64,000 nucleotides of DNA from Alkalihalobacillus sp. YIM B00296 (GCF_020179385.1 NZ_JAIBLJ010000014.1:489-64488), one strand, 5' to 3'; shown: positions 43,987 through 53,544, counted from the stretch's first letter. Made by a program: numbers and translations. Notes: generated by a model not told the origin, from the sequence alone.

Positions 43987-46099
43987 AGTAGTTAAACCAG
44001 AACAACATGTTTACAGGATTTCTGGTTTCACCTGAGTGAGCTGTGCGAAAAAGTTCGAAACGAACGTAAAACACCTGGATGGTGTTTTGGATGCAAAAGT
44101 GAATTTTACAGCCTCGAAACTTACAGTTATAGGAACAGCAGAAATCCATAAGATTGAAAAAGCAGGTGCCTTTGAAAACTTGAAGGTCCGCCCAGACCAC
44201 TTGGAGGAAGAGAGTAAAGCGCCAATTTGGAAACGCCATTGGAATGTTTTCATTTCTGCTCTTTTATTATTAACCGGTTGGATGATCCGTTTAATGAATG
44301 GAAACGAATCGATTCTGTCCAATGGTTTTTATGCTGGTGCGATTCTTCTTGGGGGATATGGATTATTCCGAACCGGTGTAAAGAACTTGATGCGGCTTGA
44401 ATTCGATATGAGGACACTTATGACAATCGCCATCATTGGTGCTGCTTTGATCGGTGAATGGGGTGAAGGTGCTATGGTCGTCATCTTATTCGCGGTCAGT
44501 GAGATCCTCGAAATCTATTCAATGGATAAAGCACGGCAGTCGATACGTGGGTTGATGGAAATTGCCCCGAAAGAAGCAACTGTCAGGCGGAATGCTATTG
44601 AAATGACTATCCCAGTCGATGAGGTTCAAGTAGGAGATACGATGTTGATTTTACCCGGTCAAAAGCTTGCGATGGACGGTATTATCCTGAAAGGTTCTTC
44701 TTACGTCAACCAATCCGCAATAACTGGGGAATCTGTCCCTGTCCATCTATCTGTGGGGGATGAAGCATTCGCAGGTACTTTGAATGAAGATGGATATTTG
44801 GAAGTGGAAGTGACGAAACGGGTTGAGGACACGACATTAGCCAAGATCATCCATCTTGTGGAGAAAGCTCAAGAAGAGCGTGCTCCTTCCCAATCGTTTG
44901 TCGATCTATTCGCAAAATACTATACCCCTGCCATCATTTTAGTTGCAGCTGGGGTAGCAATCATTCCACCGTTGTCAGGGGGTAGCTGGAGTGAGTGGGT
45001 CTACCAGGGGCTTGCTGTTCTTGTTGTCGGTTGCCCATGTGCACTGGTGATTTCCACTCCGGTTTCTATTGTAACAGCGGTAGGAAATGCTGCGCGAAAC
45101 GGCGTTTTAGTAAAAGGTGGCGTTTACTTGGAAGAAGCGGGTAAATTGAAATCGATCGCTTTTGATAAAACAGGGACGTTGACAAAGGGTATACCCGAAG
45201 TGACAGACATTATCAGTTTGTCTGGATACAGAGTGCCTGAGATCATACGAATTGCCGCTGCTTTAGAAAGCCATTCGCAACATCCCTTAGCCTCAGCCAT
45301 TTTAAAGAAAGCTGAACAAAATGGTGAAAGGAAAATTGTTGAAGAGGTTGAGAACTTCCGATCAATTACCGGCAAGGGTATAAAAGGGGAAATCAATAAG
45401 ACTGTTTTCTATGCAGGAAGCCTTGTGTTATTTACCGATGAATTGCAATTGACCCTTCAAGAGGAAACAATCGAAATTATAAGTCGGCTACGGAATGAAG
45501 GGAAAACAGTACTGGCAATCGGTACTGAGGAATCTGTGATCGCGATCATTGCCGCAGCAGACACGATTCGGGATGAAAGTGCTGATGTCGTGAAAGCTCT
45601 ACATGATCTGAATATCAAAAATACGATCATGTTAACAGGTGACCATCAGCTGACAGCAAAAAGTATCGCGGAGATAATGGGAATCTCAACGGTGAAATCC
45701 GAGTTGTTACCAGAAGAAAAATTAAACTATATTAAAGCATATGAACAACGGTATGGGAAGGTAGCAATGGTCGGTGATGGTATAAACGACGCTCCAGCAC
45801 TTGCAGCCTCCACAGTCGGGATCGCAATGGGAGGTGCCGGGACCGATACAGCGATCGAAACAGCGGATATCGCCTTGATGGGTGACGACCTGCGAAAGCT
45901 TCCATATACAATTAAGTTAAGCCGAAAAACACTTGCCATCATTAAACAAAATATCGCATTTTCCCTCGGTCTTAAGCTATTGGCATTGTTGCTTGTCATA
46001 CCAGGTTGGTTGACCCTTTGGATTGCCATTTTTGCTGATATGGGTGCAACCCTTCTTGTGACTCTGAATGGGCTTAGACTGATGAAGGTAAAAGAATAG
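43973..46099 (+). CDS. cadA: Cadmium/zinc-exporting P-type ATPase, front interrupted by in-frame TGA
   Basis: Pumps Cd, Zn or Pb out using ATP. The frame starting TTG at 43973 (8 bases after GGAGGAGGG) reads [19 protein letters not shown], then TGA at 44033-44035, then [16 protein letters not shown]. In CadA this motif is GFTCxxC, so the TGA replaces the first metal-binding Cys (codon 21). The rest is intact: TGES, the membrane CPC (VVGCPCALV), DKTGT (Asp398) and [17 protein letters not shown] directly after the TGA (44036) could serve as restart and give a 687-residue pump without the first Cys. Alternatives are a nonsense mutation or selenocysteine. Confidence 0.9.
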
Positions 46100-46342
46100 C
46101 AATCAGTGATTACTGGATAATTGCCAAGGTGAGGGAATAACCAAAATGGTGGAGGATATGGGAAAAAGATTGATAGCATGTACGGGGAAATCCATCGTCT
46201 AAATCCTGAATAAAAGCATAGAATGTACCTGTGAGATTCAAAAAGCATATTACAAATAAGTTACGCTTTTCACAATTCTGATTTATTGTAAGAAATGCAG
46301 GGTAAAGAATAAGACAATTTTCGGAAACTGTTGATTTATGCG

Positions 46343-46371
46343 ATGACATCCTAAGATAGTGGTGTTATAAT
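46343..46371 (+). promoter_or_regulatory. Promoter of the antisense (antitoxin) RNA
   Basis: ATGACA (46343-46348), a 17-base spacer, TATAAT (46366-46371); start expected near 46378. Confidence 0.65.
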
Positions 46372-46377
46372 AAGAAA

Positions 46378-46520
46378 AGATTTTCAGATTAGAAAAATAA
46401 AAAACGCAGGTGCGCCAACACCTGCGTATCATACGATAAGCTTTTCCCTCAACGGGATCGGCTAGACTAGAGTAGACCGTGGCCTAAAGTGTGCAGCTCA
46501 AGGACGGTCTATTTTTTATT
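46378..46520 (+). ncRNA. Putative antisense RNA antitoxin (RatA-like)
   Basis: A plus-strand transcript from the promoter at 46343 would end at the hairpin TAGACCGT / ACGGTCTA (46473-46511) followed by TTTTTT. It would be about 140 bases and complementary to the 3' part of the toxin mRNA including the end of the toxin frame. This arrangement is that of the txpA/RatA and bsrG-type loci; expression is not proven. Confidence 0.6.
46404..46427 (-). terminator. Terminator of the toxin mRNA
   Basis: ACGCAGGTG-CGCCAA-CACCTGCGT; on the minus strand it is followed by TTTTTATTTTT. Confidence 0.85.
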
Positions 46521-46653
46521 CGGGAATGACAATACGCTGATAATCAACGTGGCAAACGAGATGGTAACCATCAACGTTTGAAATACTGTCATTTGTACAC
46601 CACCCCTTTCAGTGTAGTGCCGACCGTCCTTGAGGTACCGAAACTTATCGTAT
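46431..46653. repeat. Nested inverted repeats bracketing the toxin gene
   Basis: ATACGATAAG (46431-46440) pairs with CTTATCGTAT (46644-46653), and CTCAAGGACGGTC (46497-46509) pairs with GACCGTCCTTGAG (46622-46634). In the toxin mRNA these bring the 5' and 3' ends together, as in type I toxins whose translation is held off by end-to-end pairing. Confidence 0.75.
46509..46592 (-). CDS. Putative holin-like toxin of a type I toxin-antitoxin system
   Basis: A 27-residue peptide, MTVFQTLMVTISFATLIISV followed by LSFPNKK. It has one membrane helix and a short Lys-rich end, closely fitting the bacillar holin-like toxin pattern (MTVFE-L-x-x-M-I-x-F-x-x-L-I, FxxKK). AAGGGGTGG lies 8 bases before the ATG. 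Its mRNA has its own promoter, a terminator, and long 5'-3' complementary arms. An opposing promoter and terminator predict an antisense RNA. The plus strand has no gene here. Confidence 0.8.
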   Translation of the reverse strand: MTVFQTLMVTISFATLIISVLSFPNKK

Positions 46654-46680
46654 TTATACAATTTTATCACTTTTGGTAAA
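46653..46680 (-). promoter_or_regulatory. Promoter of the toxin gene
   Basis: Minus strand TTTACC (46680-46675), a 16-base spacer, TATAAA (46658-46653). The start would fall within the outer inverted repeat. Confidence 0.55.
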
Positions 46681-46852
46681 ATTTCTCATGATACATATGG
46701 ACCAGTTATAGGACGGCCAAACCTCCTACTAATATGGGAGAATAAAAATGGGACAAGGGTTATGTATGTGGAAAGTTGCAGTTATCGTGTAGTTTGGAAT
46801 AATAGGGTATGGTACCCTTTAGGCAGCAATAATCTTAATGGAGGGGAAAAGT

Positions 46853-47686
46853 GTGAGTTTACAAAATGAAATCATTAAGAGGTTACATGTCAAACCGAGC
46901 ATTTTACCTGGAGAAGAGATTGATCAACGTGTTGATTTGCTGAAGCAATATGCGAAAGAGTCCGGAATGAAAGGATATGTGCTGGGGATCAGTGGTGGCC
47001 AGGATTCTTCCCTTGCTGGGAGGCTCGCTCAGATGGCTGTTGAACAATTACGTGAAGAAACAGGAGAAGAATATACATTCATTGCAATGCGACTGCCGTA
47101 TGGTGTCCAGAAGGATGAAGAGGATGCCCAAAAGGCGCTTCAATTCATCAATCCTGATAAGACCGTGACCTTTAATATAAAAGAGGCGGTTGATGCTTCT
47201 TATCGTGCATTCAGGGAAGGCACTGGGGAAGAGTTAAGCGACTTTTTAAAAGGGAATACGAAGGCTCGTGAGCGTATGAAGGTCCAATATGATCTTGCAG
47301 CTCATCATAATCTGCTTGTTATCGGAACTGACCATGCTGCAGAAGCTGTGACTGGCTTTTTTACGAAACATGGGGACGGAGCATGTGATATAGCACCCCT
47401 CTTCGGCCTTGACAAAAGACAAGGAAAACGACTCTTGGAGGAACTAGGCGCTCCAGAAACTTTATTTACGAAAGTTCCAACAGCTGACCTTGAAGATGAT
47501 CGTCCAGGCCTCCCTGATGAAGAAGCACTTGGATTAACCTATGATCAAATCGATGATTACCTGGAGGGTAAAGAGATTGATTCTGAAGCAAGGAATACTC
47601 TCGAAAACCATTATTTGAAAACACGGCATAAGCGTGAAGGGGAAGTTACCCTTTATGATGACTGGTGGAAAAACAATTCGAAATAA
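46853..47686 (+). CDS. nadE: Ammonia-dependent NAD synthetase
   Basis: Amidates nicotinic acid adenine dinucleotide to NAD with ammonia and ATP. The 277-residue product matches B. subtilis NadE along its length: the PP-loop [35 protein letters not shown] and the C-terminal YDDWWK. The GTG at 46853 was chosen because GGAGGGG (46840-46846) lies 6 bases before it and the family starts MSLQ; the ATG at 46838 overlaps that ribosome site. No glutaminase domain is present. Confidence 0.95.
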   Translation: MSLQNEIIKRLHVKPSILPGEEIDQRVDLLKQYAKESGMKGYVLGISGGQDSSLAGRLAQMAVEQLREETGEEYTFIAMRLPYGVQKDEEDAQKALQFINPDKTVTFNIKEAVDASYRAFREGTGEELSDFLKGNTKARERMKVQYDLAAHHNLLVIGTDHAAEAVTGFFTKHGDGACDIAPLFGLDKRQGKRLLEELGAPETLFTKVPTADLEDDRPGLPDEEALGLTYDQIDDYLEGKEIDSEARNTLENHYLKTRHKREGEVTLYDDWWKNNSK

Positions 47687-47705
47687 AACTTTTTTATAGA
47701 ACGCT

Positions 47706-47741
47706 AAAAGGGCTGCCTGGAAACGAAAGGGCAGCTTTTTT
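47706..47741 (+). terminator. Terminator after nadE
   Basis: AAAAGGGCTGCC pairs with GGCAGCTTTTTT around a 12-base loop. Confidence 0.85.
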
Positions 47742-47782
47742 ACTGGTTCTACAATGTTTATGAAGTATATCTCTGCTCAGAA

Positions 47783-48286
47783 TTATAAAAGTATATGGAT
47801 CAGGATGAAGATCAAAGAAATATAGGCGGAATACCGATGGAATCTTCTCCGTTTTCCAGAAGACTTTTTCTTCCGTAAATACCCTGTCACCAATAAGGGG
47901 ATTAAAGCACAGACAGCCAAGAAACCTGAGGTACCTTGCAGGGTTCGTCCCCATCCTTCACTAAGCATATGAACCATATGAAAAAGAATAGAAATGACAC
48001 CTAAAATAGCCATCGCAACATGGAAACGTATGAAAATCCGTGTAAAGGTGACTATTTTTTTGCGTATCGGTGTTTTCCCTAAGTTGCTGATCAATCGCAA
48101 AAAGATATACAGCAGGAATGAAAGGAGAAAATAAGTCAATGCCGTGTATGCCCATAGAAGCGCTTCTGTATGGTTGTCTGGAATCATAAATAAACAAACG
48201 AACCATGGTGAAGACAACAGACAAACAACCACCATACTCTGCAAGACATTGATCTGGTATAAGAACTTGAACAATTGTATTTTCAT
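47783..48286 (-). CDS. Predicted multi-helix membrane protein with paired histidines
   Basis: A 167-residue protein with about five helices. Histidines recur at helix faces (RFHVAMAILGVISILFHMVH, then RRFHRYSAYISLIFILIHIL), a pattern seen in b-type haem membrane proteins such as cytochrome b561 or ferric reductase domains. The haem role is inference. GGAGGGG precedes the ATG at 48286. Single gene, divergent from the transporter gene at 48386. Confidence 0.65.
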   Translation of the reverse strand: MKIQLFKFLYQINVLQSMVVVCLLSSPWFVCLFMIPDNHTEALLWAYTALTYFLLSFLLYIFLRLISNLGKTPIRKKIVTFTRIFIRFHVAMAILGVISILFHMVHMLSEGWGRTLQGTSGFLAVCALIPLLVTGYLRKKKSSGKRRRFHRYSAYISLIFILIHILL

Positions 48287-48385
48287 TAATCCTATCCCCT
48301 CCTATACTTGATCGTATCCTACACTTCCTCATTGACGATTGCATATTCTGCATTATAGACGAATATCACAATTGGGGGAAGAAGT

Positions 48386-49783
48386 ATGGGGATTGAGCTG
48401 ACTATGCTCCATGGTGTGTATCTGCTATTCATACTCATCATTATCGGCATCATGATCATGCGAAGGGATACCACACTTATTTGTGTGATTGGCATTTTCC
48501 TTTTAGGATTGATTGCTTCGAGTTCGTTGAATATAGCGGTAAGCGGGATTTTCAACAGTTTCATTTTTGCTATCCGTGAACTTTTAGGGACTATTCTGAT
48601 TATCTCGATTATCGTTGCTATGAGCAGGATTTTGATAAGACTTGGCATAAATGAGGTGATGATATCACCTTTTACAAAAATGATCCGGACACCTACACTG
48701 GCTTATTGGACGACCGGAATCTTGATGATGGTCATATCCTGGTTTTTCTGGCCATCTCCGGCAGTCGCTTTATTGGGAGCCGTTCTTTTACCTGTGGCTT
48801 TAAGAGTAGGGCTGCCAGCTTTGGGGGTGGCAATGGCGATGAATCTCTTCGGTCACGGGATTGCCTTGTCTGGAGATTATATCATACAAGGTGCACCTAA
48901 GCTGACCGCTGATGCAGCAGGAATACCTGTAGGAGAGGTCATGGCGGCGAGCGTTCCGCTTGTGATCATTATGGGGGCAGTTACGACAGTGGTGGCATTT
49001 TGGATGCTGAAAAGGGATATGAGAAAGGGGAAATTAAGTGTTTCAGAGGAGGAATTGGTTCTCCATCAAGAGGATGAAAAGCATGAGGTTTTATCTTATC
49101 AAATGAAAAAAATACTTGCCGTTTTGATCCCTGTTCTGCTTTTGATTGATGTCGTGGTCATGTTCACTCTCGGTTTACAGGGTGGGGATGCGACGGCACT
49201 TATAGGTGGTACGGTCATTTTCATCCTGATTCTGATTGCAATGTTGGGCTACCGGAATCAAGGACTGGAGAAAATTACGTCTTATATGATTGAAGGTTTT
49301 CAATTCGGTTTTAAAGTGTTTGGACCAGTGATCCCTATCGCTGCCTTTTTTTATATGGGAGATGCCGGCTTCACCTCCGTTTTCGGGGAGTTGTTGCCTG
49401 AGGGATCACAAGGAATTGTAAATGATCTCGGGTATGCATTAGCCCAAAGCGTCCCTGTCCATGACTCAATTGCAGCCATTACACTAACGATTGTAGGTTC
49501 GATAACAGGGTTGGATGGATCGGGATTCTCAGGCATCTCATTAGTAGGTTCGATTGCGAGCCTGTTTGCAATAGCTATAGGTAAAGGTATCGCTACTTTA
49601 ACTGCTCTCGGTCAAATATCAGCCATTTGGGTTGGCGGAGGTACGCTTGTTCCATGGGCACTGATTCCAGCCGCGGCAATTTGCAATGTCAGTCCCTTTG
49701 AACTGGCAAGGAGGAATTTGTTCCCGGTGATCATCGGCCTGTTTGTAACGACAATCGCCGCAATGTTGATCCTATCCATTTAG
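48386..49783 (+). CDS. Ion-transporter-superfamily permease next to the cyanophycin genes
   Basis: A 465-residue protein with about 12 helices, including a pattern of long hydrophobic segments and GHGIALSGDYIIQGAPKLTA and SVPVHDSIAAITLTIVGSIT loops that recall dicarboxylate/anion permeases. I do not recognise the exact family. GGGGGAAG precedes the ATG. It lies 150 bases before cyanophycinase and cyanophycin synthetase on the same strand, so it may move aspartate, arginine, or the beta-Asp-Arg dipeptide. Confidence 0.75.
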   Translation: MGIELTMLHGVYLLFILIIIGIMIMRRDTTLICVIGIFLLGLIASSSLNIAVSGIFNSFIFAIRELLGTILIISIIVAMSRILIRLGINEVMISPFTKMIRTPTLAYWTTGILMMVISWFFWPSPAVALLGAVLLPVALRVGLPALGVAMAMNLFGHGIALSGDYIIQGAPKLTADAAGIPVGEVMAASVPLVIIMGAVTTVVAFWMLKRDMRKGKLSVSEEELVLHQEDEKHEVLSYQMKKILAVLIPVLLLIDVVVMFTLGLQGGDATALIGGTVIFILILIAMLGYRNQGLEKITSYMIEGFQFGFKVFGPVIPIAAFFYMGDAGFTSVFGELLPEGSQGIVNDLGYALAQSVPVHDSIAAITLTIVGSITGLDGSGFSGISLVGSIASLFAIAIGKGIATLTALGQISAIWVGGGTLVPWALIPAAAICNVSPFELARRNLFPVIIGLFVTTIAAMLILSI

Positions 49784-49845
49784 AACGATAGTTTCCTCGA
49801 ACCTGTGTGTATAAGAATAAGATAGTTTGAATAAAATAGTAAAAA

Positions 49846-49876
49846 TCACTCATTTTGAAAAGTGGGTGATTTTTCG
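49846..49876 (+). terminator. Terminator after the transporter gene
   Basis: AAAATCACTCATTTT pairs with GAAAAGTGGGTGATTTTT in a compact hairpin with a T run, so the transporter and cph genes may be separate transcription units. Confidence 0.65.
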
Positions 49877-49936
49877 GTTTTGCGCGCCCAAAAACTGGGT
49901 ATAAGATATCACTTTCTATTAAAGGTGAGATGAAGC

Positions 49937-50761
49937 GTGATCAAGAGAAGCGGGGATTTATTCATAATCGGCGGGAATGAAGATAAGGAAGGTGATCTGG
50001 AGGTCTTATCTATTTTCGTGGAGGATGCGATTTCAAATGGCGGACATATTGGCATTTTAACGACCCCTACAGGATATCCAGAGGAAATCGGTGGTGAATA
50101 CCGAGACATTTTCTTGAAGCTTGGAGCCTCTAAGGTTGATCTATTACATATTGATACCCGTGAAAAAGCTGATGATGACTCGTTTACAAATCAAGTCAAT
50201 GGTCTATCAGCATTATTCATGACTGGCGGAGACCAGAATAGGCTTTCGAGCATCATAGGAGGAACAGCTTTTTTTAAAGAAATGCAAAAAGCCTGGCAAA
50301 GTGGAATGATCATTGCAGGGACAAGTGCGGGTGCCGCCATCATGAGCAGACATATGATCGTTTCAGGAAAGACGAAACTGAAACATGACAAGATCAACGT
50401 AGAAATAGGCGTAGGCTTCGGATTTCTTGAAGACGTCGTCATCGACCAACACTTTTCACAAAGAGCCCGCTTTGGTCGTCTGCTATACGCAATTGCGCAA
50501 AACCCCCAGGTTATCGGAGTCGGAATTGATGAAAACACAGCCATCTGGGTGAAGGATGGCGGCAAGTATTTTGAAGTTATTGGTGAACATTCAGTAACCG
50601 TAATAGATGGTTGCAAACTATCGTTTGTCGATATTGCAGATGAAGCTGAGAGTGATGAAGTGACGATTACAGGTGTACAACTGCACTCGATTGCAAAAGG
50701 CTATCAATTTGACTTGGAGAACCGTAAGTTAATCAAGAAAGAGAAGGGATCTGCCCAATGA
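49937..50761 (+). CDS. cphB: Cyanophycinase
   Basis: Serine exopeptidase (family S51) that cuts the polymer cyanophycin into beta-Asp-Arg dipeptides. The 274-residue protein has FIIGGNEDKEGD near the N-terminus, LFMTGGDQNRLSSII and the nucleophile elbow GTSAGAAIMS (Ser130), followed by the long conserved GFLEDVVIDQHFSQRARFGR. The start is GTG at 49937 after AAGGTGAGA. It overlaps the synthetase start by 4 bases (ATGA). Length fits intracellular cyanobacterial-type CphB. Confidence 0.93.
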   Translation: MIKRSGDLFIIGGNEDKEGDLEVLSIFVEDAISNGGHIGILTTPTGYPEEIGGEYRDIFLKLGASKVDLLHIDTREKADDDSFTNQVNGLSALFMTGGDQNRLSSIIGGTAFFKEMQKAWQSGMIIAGTSAGAAIMSRHMIVSGKTKLKHDKINVEIGVGFGFLEDVVIDQHFSQRARFGRLLYAIAQNPQVIGVGIDENTAIWVKDGGKYFEVIGEHSVTVIDGCKLSFVDIADEAESDEVTITGVQLHSIAKGYQFDLENRKLIKKEKGSAQ

Positions 50762-53394
50762 AAATCAATAAAGTGAAGTTTCTTTCTGGGCCAAACTATT
50801 ATAGTTATAAACCGACCATTTGGCTTGAGTTAGATATTGAAGAACTTGAAGATATGCCGTCCAATACAATTCCTGGTTTTACAGACAGGTTGTTAGAAGT
50901 CATGCCTACATTGAAAACGCATTCTTGTTCACTGGGCTATGAAGGCGGCTTTGTTGAGCGGTTACACGAAGGAACGTGGATGGGACATATCCTCGAACAT
51001 GTGGCGATTGAACTTCAATCGCTTGCCGGTATTAGTGTGAAAAGAGGAAAGACGATTACAAGTGAGCGCGTTGGCATCTATTATGTCACCTATCGTTACG
51101 AGGAAAAAGAATCTGGATTATATGCCTTTAAAGCAGCGATGGAAATCGTCAATCATCTTCTCGAAGGACAAACTGTCTCGAGCGCTCCTTATGTGAAAAA
51201 AATTGAAAAGCTTTACTATGAAAATAAATTGGGCCCAAGTACAGAAGCGATTTTCAAAGCAGCGTATGAACGTAAAATTCCAGTCGAGCAAATCGGAGAT
51301 GAAAGTATCCTGCGGCTGGGCACTGGTAGAAAGCAAAAATGGATGGAAGCAACAATGTCCAGCCAAGCATCCTTTTTAGCAGTGGAATATGCTTGTGATA
51401 AGGTGATGACCAAATCGATCTTACAAGATGTTTGCCTTCCGGTTCCAGAAGGCTGTGTCATATCATCTGAATCTGAAATGCTCGAGGAGGCAGAGCGTCT
51501 CGGTTATCCCCTAGTCATAAAGCCTGTGGATGGCCATCAAGGACAAGGTGTCTGGACGAATTTACGCTCTCAAAAAGAGCTGGTTGCTGCCTATAAACAA
51601 CATAAGCATGAAGAAAAAGTCATTCTCGAGCGTTATTATACAGGTGACGATTATCGGTTTACTGTTGTGGATGGCCAGCTTGCTGCAGTCAGTTTACGGC
51701 TTCCGCCTTTTGTCATCGGCAATGGTCACGACTCGATAAAGGTGTTGATTGAAAGAGAGAACGAAAATCCGTTACGTGGTGAAGGCCATGAAAAACCGAT
51801 GACGAAAATACCGATCAATGATTCTGTTGAAAATTATCTCCGCCAATCGAATTTGAATCTTGAAACCGTACTTGATGAAGGGCAGACTGTTCAATTGTTG
51901 GGGAATGCCAATCTATCGACGGGTGGATTAGCGATTGATGTAACAGATAAAATACACCGTTCCTACAAAGAGATTGCAGAAAGTTCAGCGCGAGCCATCG
52001 GATTGGATATTGCAGGGATCGATATGATCATTCAAGATATTACGGCTGCTTACAAACCAGGATGTGCTGCAGTCCTCGAAGTGAACGCGGCTCCGGGGAT
52101 CCGGATGCATCATTATCCTAGTGCAGGTACGCCAAGGGATGTCGGTGGTGCAATTGTCGATTACCTTTTTAAAAATCGGGAGGAAGCGGCTATTCCAACA
52201 GTTGCTGTAACAGGAACAAACGGGAAGACAACGACAGTGAGGCTAATCTCACACTTTCTGCAACAAAAAGGAAAGACGGTAGGAATGGCGCATTCAGATG
52301 GAGTTTATATTGGCAATCGTTGTATTGATAAGGGTGATTGCAGCGGTCCTGTCAGTGCAAGGAAAGTTCTCCACCATCCTGAAGTGGAGGCCGCTGTTCT
52401 TGAAACGGCTAGAGGAGGAATGCTTCGAGAAGGGACAGCCTTCCGTTTTTGTGATGTGGGAATCGTAACGAACGTTTCAGAGGACCATTTAGGCTTGGAC
52501 GGGATCGAGACCCTCGAGGAACTTTGTAAATTGAAACGGTTGATTCCAGAGGTTGTCCATCCAGATGGATATTGTATTTTGAATGCTGATGATGCGGCTG
52601 TGGCCGAAATGAAGGAATATACGGACGGGTCGGTCGTATTCACTTCATTGGATGAAGAGAATGCTTATTTGCAAAACCACCGCTCAGCTAATCAGGAGTG
52701 CTGGTATGTACAAGGCGATTGGATTGTCCACGAGAAGGAGGGCAAGTCCGAACGGTTTATGAAGTATGCTGAAATCCCGATCACGTTCAACGGATATGCG
52801 AAACATAATATAAGCAACTTGCTTCAAGCTTTAGCTTCGGCACATTTGCTTGGTGTTTCATACAAGATGTTACGCAAGAAGGTTCTCACTTTCTTTCCAG
52901 ACTTCCTGCAAAGTCCTGGGCGCTTCAATAAAGTCGATCAAGATGGCAGGACGATCGTCGTTGACTATGCCCATAACACAGCAGGACTCAAAGCAATTTA
53001 TAATACACTCAAGGCAATCCCGTGTGAGCGGCTGATCACTGCTGTTTCATCCCCTGGGGATCGTTTGAATGAAGACATCCGCAATATGGCAGAAATCATC
53101 GGCAAGGAAACCGATATTGTCGTCATAAAGGAAGATGGGGACTTGCGTGGAAGGAAACCGAAAGAAGTTGCTGCCATCATGGATCAAGTGCTGGCCAAGC
53201 AGCTCCCATCAAGCTGCCGGATCATCGAGCTTAAGGAACAGCAAGCCTTCCATAAAGCCTGGGAGACCTCACGCCCCGGTGACTTGCTATTGTTCCTTTA
53301 TGATTCATTCAGCTCAGTAGAAAACTTCTTCAAAGAGTATAAACGGAGACGCTCTGAGCTTACGAACCGATACCGCAAAACCTCTTCATTGTAA
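50758..53394 (+). CDS. cphA: Cyanophycin synthetase
   Basis: Builds multi-L-arginyl-poly-L-aspartate from ATP, aspartate and arginine. The 878-residue protein has the three CphA parts: an N-terminal domain (FLSGPNYYSYKPTIWLELDI, TWMGHILEHVAIELQSLAGI), an ATP-grasp ligase (YPLVIKPVDGHQGQGVW, VLEVNAAPGIRMHHYPSAG) and a C-terminal Mur-ligase-like domain (VAVTGTNGKTTTVRLISHFL, ETARGGMLREG, DYAHNTAGLKAIY). All nucleotide-binding motifs look intact. Coupled to cyanophycinase by ATGA. Cyanophycin would store nitrogen as insoluble granules. Confidence 0.96.
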   Translation: MKINKVKFLSGPNYYSYKPTIWLELDIEELEDMPSNTIPGFTDRLLEVMPTLKTHSCSLGYEGGFVERLHEGTWMGHILEHVAIELQSLAGISVKRGKTITSERVGIYYVTYRYEEKESGLYAFKAAMEIVNHLLEGQTVSSAPYVKKIEKLYYENKLGPSTEAIFKAAYERKIPVEQIGDESILRLGTGRKQKWMEATMSSQASFLAVEYACDKVMTKSILQDVCLPVPEGCVISSESEMLEEAERLGYPLVIKPVDGHQGQGVWTNLRSQKELVAAYKQHKHEEKVILERYYTGDDYRFTVVDGQLAAVSLRLPPFVIGNGHDSIKVLIERENENPLRGEGHEKPMTKIPINDSVENYLRQSNLNLETVLDEGQTVQLLGNANLSTGGLAIDVTDKIHRSYKEIAESSARAIGLDIAGIDMIIQDITAAYKPGCAAVLEVNAAPGIRMHHYPSAGTPRDVGGAIVDYLFKNREEAAIPTVAVTGTNGKTTTVRLISHFLQQKGKTVGMAHSDGVYIGNRCIDKGDCSGPVSARKVLHHPEVEAAVLETARGGMLREGTAFRFCDVGIVTNVSEDHLGLDGIETLEELCKLKRLIPEVVHPDGYCILNADDAAVAEMKEYTDGSVVFTSLDEENAYLQNHRSANQECWYVQGDWIVHEKEGKSERFMKYAEIPITFNGYAKHNISNLLQALASAHLLGVSYKMLRKKVLTFFPDFLQSPGRFNKVDQDGRTIVVDYAHNTAGLKAIYNTLKAIPCERLITAVSSPGDRLNEDIRNMAEIIGKETDIVVIKEDGDLRGRKPKEVAAIMDQVLAKQLPSSCRIIELKEQQAFHKAWETSRPGDLLLFLYDSFSSVENFFKEYKRRRSELTNRYRKTSSL

Positions 53395-53404
53395 TGTGTT
53401 AATA

Positions 53405-53482
53405 AACGTCAGGCACCCCTACAAAGATTTGCATCCAATTTTAGATGTAAGCTTGAAGTGTAGGTAAGCCTGACTTTTTTCT
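53405..53482 (+). terminator. Long terminator after cphA with GTCAGGC arms
   Basis: GTCAGGC pairs with GCCTGAC, inner CCTACA with TGTAGG, and an inner GCATC / GATGT helix; TTTTTT follows. The same GTCAGGCA arm occurs in the hairpin at 27271. Confidence 0.85.
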
Positions 53483-53544
53483 CTTGCGTCGGTCAACAAA
53501 TTGAATGCTGGCAAGAAGATGAAAACCTATAACAGTGGAAATAT

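Larger units (their letters stand above)
46100..46852. other. Region carrying a type I toxin-antitoxin locus
   Basis: Between cadA and nadE. The toxin, antisense RNA, inverted repeats and their promoters occupy 46343-46680 and are listed separately. The flanks 46100-46340 and 46690-46840 show nothing else I can support. Confidence 0.6.

Noticed and set aside
44036-44090. Firm call of a SECIS element after the cadA TGA
   Set aside because: The hairpin lies in conserved coding sequence, its loop lacks a recognised SelB signature and its loop is farther than usual from the TGA; kept only as a hypothesis.
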